This document shows, piece by piece, positions 41,176 to 46,226 of a stretch of 46,226 nucleotides of DNA. The notes beneath the pieces are model-generated. The model was not told the DNA's origin and searched no databases. It worked only from the letters and a program-made list of their open reading frames with translations. Numbering within the stretch: position 1 is the first letter of the stretch; each line of letters starts with the position of its first letter. This DNA is from JAXHLG01 sp964505305 (lineage in GTDB: Bacteria; Patescibacteriota; Minisyncoccia; Moranbacterales; DUUL01). The DNA is taken from the NCBI GenBank assembly GCA_964505305.1, contig CAZDHE010000005.1, positions 1 through 46,226 of the forward strand, given 5' to 3'. The translations under genes and the position numbers were made by a program.

Positions 41176-43233
41176 ATGAAAGTTGAAAATTATTTAAATG
41201 AAAAAGGAATCAACTACAAGGAGAAGAACGGCGAGTTGATAACCAAATGCATTTTCTGCGGGAAAGAAGATCACATGTATATCTGCGCTGAAACCGGAAT
41301 GTTTGATTGTAAGCGTTGCGGGGAAAAAGGAAATCTTACCACGCTAAAAAACCATCTTGGAGACAACAATTTTAACTCAAGTCGAAGCAAGCGCAAAAAG
41401 AAAATGGTTCCGGTTTTAGTAGAAGAGTGTTTTCATAATCTGCCGGAGAAAATAAGGAGTTATTTAAACCAAAGAGGTGTTGATGACGATTTGATTGAAG
41501 ATTATAAGATCGGGTGGGGCGAATTCTATGGAAGAAATTGGATTACCATCCCTATCAAAAATGAAAATGGCGATTATGAATTCTTCAAGTTAAGGAAAGA
41601 TCCGGAAGGTACAACTAATGATTTAAAATATTGCTTCTATCCCACCGGAAGCCAAACTTCTCTGTTGGGGTGGAATTATTTGCAATCGGATTCAAATGAA
41701 ATTGTGATTTGTGAGGGAGAGTTTGATCAAATGATTCTTGGCAAATACGGCATCCCGGCAATTACTTCAACGGCCGGAGTAGGCACTTTTAAAAAGGAGT
41801 GGCTTAGCTATTTGAAAAATTTCAGAAAAATATTTATTTGTTTTGACAAGGATGAAGCAGGCCAAGAAGGAATGAAAAAGCTATCTGAAAAAATAGAGAG
41901 TCATACTTCTAAAGCCTCCATATATACAATAAAATTGCCGGAGAGATTGCCGGATAAGGGAGATATCACAGATTATTTTGAAAAATACCATGGAAACCCG
42001 GATGAGTTGATGATTGAATTGCCGGAATTTGCCGGAGGAAAAAAACCGGTTGATGTTTCCAAGTTTCAACCGATGGGAATGGATGATTTGAACAAGATAT
42101 TAGGCTTAACAATCAAAAAAGATGAGTCCAACAAAACCTTGGCTTTTCTTTGCATGCTCTCGGCTTTCACTGAAGGCTCTCAATTTAATATCAGCTTTAA
42201 CGCTCCATCCTCTTCCGGCAAGTCTTTTATACCTTTAGAAGTTTCTCAACTGTTCCCTTCTGAAGATGTTATTAAGTTGAGCGACTGTTCTCCATCAGCT
42301 TTCTATCACGAACAAGGTAAATTCGATAAAGAAAAGAATGAAATCGTCATCAATCTTTCCAGAAAAATCATCATTTTCCTTGATCAACCAAATAATCAAC
42401 TACTTCAAAAACTTAGATCCTTGCTTTCCCATGATGATAAAAAGATTTATGCAAAAATAGCCGATAAAAGCCAGAAAGGAGGCAATAGAACCAAGACTGT
42501 GGCCATAATCGGCTATCCCTCCGTTATTTTCTGCAGTGCCGGGCTGAGAGTTGACGAGCAAGAGGCAAGTAGATTTCTCCTGTTATCTCCCGAATCTAAT
42601 CAGGAAAAGATAAGAGAAGGCATTCTGAGCAAGATTGAGAAAGAAGCTGATCCGGAGGGATATAAAAATTGGCTGGAGAATGATCCGGATCGGAAATTGT
42701 TGAAGGAAAGAGTGGAGGCCGTCCGGAATGAAGAAATAAAAGAGGTAAGATTACACGACAAAGAGGCCATCGAAAAAGCGTTTCTTAAAAACAAGAAAAG
42801 CTATAAACCAAGACACCAGAGAGACATTAACAGGCTAATAAGCATTGTTAAGTCCATCGCCCTGCTTAATCTTTGGTTCAGAGAAAAAGATGAAAACGGC
42901 TTCTTGATCACTGCTCAAGAGGATATTGAAAGTGCCTTGAAGCTTTGGGAGAAAGTCGAAGAAAGTCAAGAGCTCAACCTCCCTCCTTATATTTATGAGA
43001 TTTACAAAAGCGTTATCTTGCCGGCTTATCAGGAGGCTACGAAGGAAGGTTTGCGAGTAGGCTTAACCAGAAGGGAGATGATGGACAAGCATTTCAAAGT
43101 TTACAGCAGATTCATACCGGATTGGCAATTGAGACAGCAAATCATCCCAATGTTGGAAAGTTCCGGCTTAATCTCGCAAGAACCAGATCCGCAAGATAAA
43201 AGAAAATTCTTAATTGTTCCGGCAGATAAATAG
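41176..43233 (+). CDS. Primase-helicase-like replication protein of a mobile element
   Basis: 685 residues. A zinc ribbon (C25, C28, C45, C48 in CIFCGK...FDCKRCGEKGN) is followed by a TOPRIM domain (E180 in IVICEGEFD; D224/D226 in ICFDKDEAG). A P-loop region comes next (APSSSGKS 343-350; Walker B-like IIIFLDQPN about 398-406). A winged-helix-like C-terminus includes GLRVGLTRREMMDKHF and LESSGLISQEPD. The order is that of phage and plasmid primase-helicases: it primes DNA and may unwind it. The chromosomal DnaG/DnaB pair looks different. The stop codon TAG is also the start of the TAGTGAGCC repeat. Confidence 0.85.
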   Translation: MKVENYLNEKGINYKEKNGELITKCIFCGKEDHMYICAETGMFDCKRCGEKGNLTTLKNHLGDNNFNSSRSKRKKKMVPVLVEECFHNLPEKIRSYLNQRGVDDDLIEDYKIGWGEFYGRNWITIPIKNENGDYEFFKLRKDPEGTTNDLKYCFYPTGSQTSLLGWNYLQSDSNEIVICEGEFDQMILGKYGIPAITSTAGVGTFKKEWLSYLKNFRKIFICFDKDEAGQEGMKKLSEKIESHTSKASIYTIKLPERLPDKGDITDYFEKYHGNPDELMIELPEFAGGKKPVDVSKFQPMGMDDLNKILGLTIKKDESNKTLAFLCMLSAFTEGSQFNISFNAPSSSGKSFIPLEVSQLFPSEDVIKLSDCSPSAFYHEQGKFDKEKNEIVINLSRKIIIFLDQPNNQLLQKLRSLLSHDDKKIYAKIADKSQKGGNRTKTVAIIGYPSVIFCSAGLRVDEQEASRFLLLSPESNQEKIREGILSKIEKEADPEGYKNWLENDPDRKLLKERVEAVRNEEIKEVRLHDKEAIEKAFLKNKKSYKPRHQRDINRLISIVKSIALLNLWFREKDENGFLITAQEDIESALKLWEKVEESQELNLPPYIYEIYKSVILPAYQEATKEGLRVGLTRREMMDKHFKVYSRFIPDWQLRQQIIPMLESSGLISQEPDPQDKRKFLIVPADK

Positions 43234-43259
43234 TGAGCCGGGGTGGAGGGTAAAATTTA
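43227..43259 (+). repeat. TAGTGAGCC repeat, copy c
   Basis: AAATAGTGAGCCGGGGTGGA then GGGTAAAATTT. It contains the primase stop codon. It lies in the opposite orientation to copies a and b. Confidence 0.7.
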
Positions 43260-43268
43260 TTTTCAAAA

Positions 43269-43296
43269 ATATATAGTGAGTTGGAGGAGAGGGTGC
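43269..43296 (+). repeat. TAGTGAGCC repeat, copy d (diverged)
   Basis: ATATAGTGAGTTGGAGGAGA then GGGTGCTATATG. It shares the core with copy c but loses the GTAAATTACGC tail. Confidence 0.5.
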
Positions 43297-43305
43297 TATA
43301 TGTAA

Positions 43306-43399
43306 AAATATCAGAGACAACCTAACAAAACCTAATTTTTAAAGTTCTCAAGTAGAAAAGTTTTATTAAAATATCAGAAGAGACTAACAAAACCTAACG
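43306..43399 (+). repeat. Two iteron-like direct repeats
   Basis: Two ~32-base units, AAAATATCAGAGACAACCTA...ACAAAACCTAA (43306-43337) and AAAATATCAGAAGAGACTAA...CAAAACCTAAC (43369-43399), 63 bases apart. They sit behind the primase gene, where plasmid-like replication origins often lie. Only two copies are present. Confidence 0.55.
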
Positions 43400-43424
43400 T
43401 TTATAATTCATAAAAGTATTTATA

Positions 43425-43697
43425 ATGCTTATGAGATATAAATTATCGAAAAGAAAGATTAATTTTGCCTATTATTATCTAAAATTTGATCGAGAATCTC
43501 CGAATTCTTGTTTTAATAGTGCCTACCGCTCCGCTCTTGCGGCCGGTTATAGCGATAGTTATTCAAGAAAGATATGTTCTCATATGGATTGGATAGAGTT
43601 AGTGTGGTTGATGGATAAGGAGGGGTATAAGGTTTTTTCGGAGAGCGTGAAAGATTATGTTTATAGACAAATGAAAAAAAGATCAAGCAATGGGTAG
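43425..43697 (+). CDS. Terminase small-subunit-like DNA-binding protein, 90 residues
   Basis: A basic N-terminus (MLMRYKLSKRKINFAYYYLK) is followed by NSCFNSAYRSALAAGYSDSYSRKICSHMDWIELV. This follows the helix-turn-helix pattern of small terminase subunits (AY..A..AGYS..YA). No large terminase or capsid gene is present, so the gene may serve as a replication or regulatory factor of the element. The family relation is by pattern only. The ATG at 43425 has no clear ribosome site. Confidence 0.55.
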   Translation: MLMRYKLSKRKINFAYYYLKFDRESPNSCFNSAYRSALAAGYSDSYSRKICSHMDWIELVWLMDKEGYKVFSESVKDYVYRQMKKRSSNG

Positions 43698-43698
43698 C

Positions 43699-43726
43699 TT
43701 GAAATTTTTGATGGATTCTGTATAAT
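43699..43726 (+). promoter_or_regulatory. Sigma70 promoter of the recombinase leader RNA
   Basis: TTGAAA (43699-43704), a 16-base spacer and TATAAT (43721-43726). A start near 43733 would put the first transcribed base at the first base of the leader's 10-bp stem. Confidence 0.85.
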
Positions 43727-43732
43727 GCAAAT

Positions 43733-43834
43733 GTTGACCCAAATAATGCCACAAGTTTATCTTTTGTCGCTCCAAAAGGGCGGACTGCCGACAAATCACT
43801 TGTGGTTAGTTGGGTCAACCAGTCCGTCCTTTTA
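43733..43834 (+). ncRNA. Nested-stem pseudoknot leader RNA before the serine recombinase
   Basis: Three perfect nested stems: GTTGACCCAA (43733-43742) with TTGGGTCAAC (43810-43819); CCACAAGT (43749-43756) with ACTTGTGG (43798-43805); TTTGTCG (43763-43769) with CGACAAA (43789-43795). The apical AGGGCGGACTG (43777-43787) then pairs with CAGTCCGTCCT (43820-43830) immediately after the outer stem: 11 pairs with one G-U. The result is a compact pseudoknot starting at the predicted transcription start and ending 20 bases before ATG 43851. I recognise no known family. Confidence 0.68.
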
Positions 43835-43850
43835 GTATTAGATTAAAATT

Positions 43851-45482
43851 ATGCAAAATGAAGAAAAACAAAAAATTAGATATGTAGCTTATATTAGAAA
43901 GAGCAGTGATCGGGAGGATGCGCAAACTTTGAGTCTGGGTTCGCAAAAGAGAGAGTTGGAAAAAATAGCCGATAGGAAGAACCTCAAAATTGTTAAATAC
44001 ATAGAAGAATCGGCGTCTGCTTATAAGATTGGGAGATTGGGATTTAATGAAATGCTTGAATATATTGAAGCAGGAAAGGCTGACGGCATTCTTGTCTATC
44101 ATCTAACAAGAATTGCTCGGAATAGCTTTGATGGTGGCCGGGTTATTTATTTGATGGATGAAAATTATATAAAGGAAATCCGAATGCCGGAAAAGGGCTA
44201 TTATGGAGAAATCAGCGATGACAAATTTATGATGCAGGTTCATTTTGCTATGGCCAAGAAGTCTTCGGATGATACCAGTCAATTTGTTAAAAGAGATATA
44301 CAAAGCAAGATATTAAAAGGAGAATATCCCATTACTGCACCGGTGGGATATTTGAATATTGATAAGTTTGGTAGAATAACCGGATTGAGATTTGACAAGG
44401 AGAAGCAAGACTTGATTGACAAGAGAGTTGAGAAAGAAGAAAGAAAATATAAAAGAATTGAAGTAGATCCGGATTATGGACCGGTAATAAAGGATCTTTA
44501 TTCTAAGTTTGGAACGGGGTTGTATTCTATTGATTCTTTAAGGAAGGAGTCTTATCAGTCAGGACTTTGCGGGCAAAGAAGCAAGAAGATGTTGAGCAAA
44601 GCAACATTGCAAAAAATTCTTTCCAATCCTTTTTATTATGGAGCTATTCCTTGGAAAGGAGTAGTTCATCAACCAAACGAATTTCCGAAAGAAACAAGGC
44701 ATGAAGGAATTGTCAGCAAGAAGCTTTTTGATAAGGTTCAAGATATTTTACACAACAAGTCAAAGCCAAGAAAAGTGATTCATAATCACAAATACACAGG
44801 TCTCATTAGATGCGGAGAGTGCGGAAGTATGATTACGGCGGAAGTTCAAAAAGGGCATACTTATTATCGATGCTCAAAGAAAAAGAGGCATGCAAGTAAA
44901 TGTATCCAGCCTTATATAAGAGAAGAATTACTAAAGAAGAAGATGAATGAGGCGATCGGCAAGTATGAAATACCGGAAAAGTTTAGGGATTGGGCGATTA
45001 ATATTTTAAATGAAAACAATGAAGAAGAACAGGAAAAGAATCAAAAGATCATAGAACAACAAAGGAGAAAGCTTTCCGGAATCGAAAAGCAGTTATCCAG
45101 TTTGTTGAAGTTGAAGATTTCGCCGAATAATCTGAACGAAGAGATGATAACAGATGAAGAATATCAAGCTCAGAAGAATGAATTGGTTAAAGAAAAAGAA
45201 TTGATCAATGAGAAGCTTTTGGACACAGAACAAAATGCTTCAAATTGGCTCGAACAATGCGAGGAATTCTTTAATTTTGCCGTATCTTGCAGAAAAAAAT
45301 TTAATGAGGGTTCGACTGAGGAGAAAAAAATAATCTTCACCAGAATATTCGGCTCGAACGTCTCCTTATATAACAAAAAACTGCTTATTAAAGCAGAAAA
45401 GACGTTCTTTGAGACGGCTTCTCTTACCAATTCGTACAATTGGCGGGGACGACCGGGCTCGAACCGGCGACCTCATGCGTGA
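43851..45482 (+). CDS. Large serine recombinase / integrase
   Basis: 543 residues. The resolvase catalytic domain (about 10-150) has YVAYIRKSSD with nucleophile Ser18 and YHLTRIARN with the catalytic Arg. The Recombinase domain (about 165-300) follows, then a zinc ribbon (C321, C324, C341, C351: CGECGSMI...YYRCSKKK) and a coiled-coil region (about 395-465). Such enzymes join attP and attB by a two-base exchange and mobilise phages and elements. The last 13 residues (WRGRPGSNRRPHA) and the stop codon are read through the tRNA-Asp gene, so the C-terminus is defined by the integration site. No ribosome site is clear before ATG. Confidence 0.95.
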   Translation: MQNEEKQKIRYVAYIRKSSDREDAQTLSLGSQKRELEKIADRKNLKIVKYIEESASAYKIGRLGFNEMLEYIEAGKADGILVYHLTRIARNSFDGGRVIYLMDENYIKEIRMPEKGYYGEISDDKFMMQVHFAMAKKSSDDTSQFVKRDIQSKILKGEYPITAPVGYLNIDKFGRITGLRFDKEKQDLIDKRVEKEERKYKRIEVDPDYGPVIKDLYSKFGTGLYSIDSLRKESYQSGLCGQRSKKMLSKATLQKILSNPFYYGAIPWKGVVHQPNEFPKETRHEGIVSKKLFDKVQDILHNKSKPRKVIHNHKYTGLIRCGECGSMITAEVQKGHTYYRCSKKKRHASKCIQPYIREELLKKKMNEAIGKYEIPEKFRDWAINILNENNEEEQEKNQKIIEQQRRKLSGIEKQLSSLLKLKISPNNLNEEMITDEEYQAQKNELVKEKELINEKLLDTEQNASNWLEQCEEFFNFAVSCRKKFNEGSTEEKKIIFTRIFGSNVSLYNKKLLIKAEKTFFETASLTNSYNWRGRPGSNRRPHA

Positions 45483-45517
45483 CAGGCATGCGCTCTAACC
45501 AACTGAGCTACGCCCCC
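45441..45517 (-). tRNA. tRNA-Asp(GUC)
   Basis: On the minus strand the acceptor is GGGGGCG/CGTCCCC with G-U pair and discriminator G. The anticodon stem CATGC/GCATG has loop CTGTCAC (anticodon GUC), and the T-arm GCCGG/CCGGT has loop TTCGAGC. CCA is encoded (45441-45443), unlike the two other tRNAs. Its 3' end overlaps the recombinase gene end. Confidence 0.95.
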
Positions 45518-46226
45518 GTAAATTTAACTTGTTTTTCAAAAATCTTCTCCCGGCTGCTGTTTTAAAATACTTTTCCCTCTTTCTTGCTTCCAGCCTTGTC
45601 GGCCACTCTTCAGTATAAACAACAGAAAAATCTTTCAAACTCTTGGTGCTGGATGTTTTGCCTCTTCTATGCTCTGCAAGTCTTCTTGAAATCTTTTTTT
45701 AAAGTGCTTGATTCAACAAATGAAATTATACACTATTCTTTAAAAAATGCAAGGATCTTATTAGATTACCGGCATTCTTTTTCCACCGGGTTAACTTTTG
45801 GGTTTTGAGCTTTAACATTGATTTGACATTTATTCATTTGACATTTATTTGACATTCGGGCTTTGTCATTAGGATTTAATGAACATTGCTTTGACTTTTG
45901 TCCTGAGTACTCGGGATGAATTTTTCCTCCCTTGCTTCTTTCTTCTTGCCCCATACTTCTCGATTCTGCTTTGACCCGAGTGGGACAATCTTGCTTCGCA
46001 AGAGTTCCACCGGGTTGATTTTTGTCCCGAGTACTCGGGATTGACCTTTGAGTTGTCATTTTGATTTTTGATTTTTGAATTTTGAATTTTTAGCCTTTGA
46101 CCTTTAGATTTGATTTGGCATTTGAGCTTAGTCATTTGACATTTAAATCCCTTGCTTCTTGCTCCTTGTTTCTTTTCAGACTTTTGAGTCATTTGTTCAA
46201 ACTGTCATTTCTTATCTTTTTATCGA
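45518..46226. repeat. Repeat-dominated end region
   Basis: No gene. After an AT-rich part, the stretch from about 45780 is made of recurring words: TTTGACATTT/GTCATTTGACATTT, CTTGCTTCTTGCT, two CCCGAGTACTCGGGA palindromes (about 45901-45916, with a T change, and 46025-46039), and one copy of the CCCGAGTG...CCGGGT hairpin (45974-46016). Translatable frames here are low-complexity noise. Confidence 0.65.
45974..46016. repeat. Dispersed palindromic repeat, copy 2
   Basis: ACCCGAGTGGGACAATCTTG, the loop CTTCG, then GCAAGAGTTCCACCGGGT. It folds into a long hairpin: ACCCG/CGGGT, GTGGGA/TCCAC and CTTGC/GCAAG. It corresponds to the copy at 2288-2332. Confidence 0.65.

Noticed and set aside
45766..46192. 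Overlapping minus-strand frames at the window end
   Set aside because: They translate dispersed palindromes and TTTGACATTT-type words; composition is low-complexity (Lys/Gln/Ser) and no ribosome site is seen.

Overview
The window is AT-rich and gene-dense and looks like a Candidate Phyla Radiation (Patescibacteria, most likely Parcubacteria-like) chromosome. The case rests on reduced-genome features: isolated housekeeping genes (trpS, gatB, a short holB-like gene, map, typA, khpA), no amino-acid or lipid pathways apart from a lone acyl carrier protein, many glycosyltransferases, small one-pass and Cys-rich surface proteins, and intergenic gaps full of recurring T-rich words and small palindromes. 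The phylum is an inference from gene content; the window contains no 16S gene.

Layout. 1-16856 is almost entirely minus strand: the end of a Nudix gene and tRNA-Ser(GCU), then galE, a PAPS block (sat, cysC, and a cysQ-like phosphatase), manC, rnhA, trpS, gdhA, holB, two GT4 glycosyltransferases, gatB, a HAD phosphatase, acpP, khpA and an unknown gene pair. 17206-21277 is a plus-strand island: a GT-C membrane glycosyltransferase flanked by two inverted copies of a ~150-bp MITE-like element, an alpha/beta hydrolase and a third GT4. 21638-25636 is a surface-protein locus bounded by two near-identical copies of a small membrane-anchored protein, each with the same promoter. 25743-32229 (minus) holds galT, an ALG5-like GT2, ruvX/yqgF, map, tRNA-Leu(CAA), a lipoprotein cyclophilin and two small membrane proteins. 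typA (+) and a DEAD-box helicase (-) follow.

From about 36.4 kb to tRNA-Asp(GUC) at 45.5 kb the content looks like an integrated mobile element. It carries a large serine recombinase whose 3' end lies inside the tRNA, a zinc-ribbon/TOPRIM/P-loop primase-helicase, a DUF5659-like protein, a terminase-small-subunit-like protein and a three-gene membrane-protein/receiver/zinc-ribbon operon. Two strongly structured RNA candidates stand out. One lies on the minus strand at about 39755-39926: a 13-bp closing stem, inner hairpins, and overlapping antiterminator and terminator helices that abut a start codon. The other lies at 43733-43834, between a consensus promoter and the recombinase gene, and folds as three nested perfect stems plus an 11-bp pseudoknot.

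How the genes fit together: galE/galT, manC, five glycosyltransferases and the PAPS genes point to a decorated, possibly sulfated, cell surface. The secreted Cys-rich protein, lipoprotein and anchored proteins belong to the same envelope theme. The most novel signals are the two structured RNAs, the four-copy MITE family, a tRNA-Ser T-arm duplicate split by a GC-rich palindrome, and an in-frame stop/fusion between two surface-protein genes.
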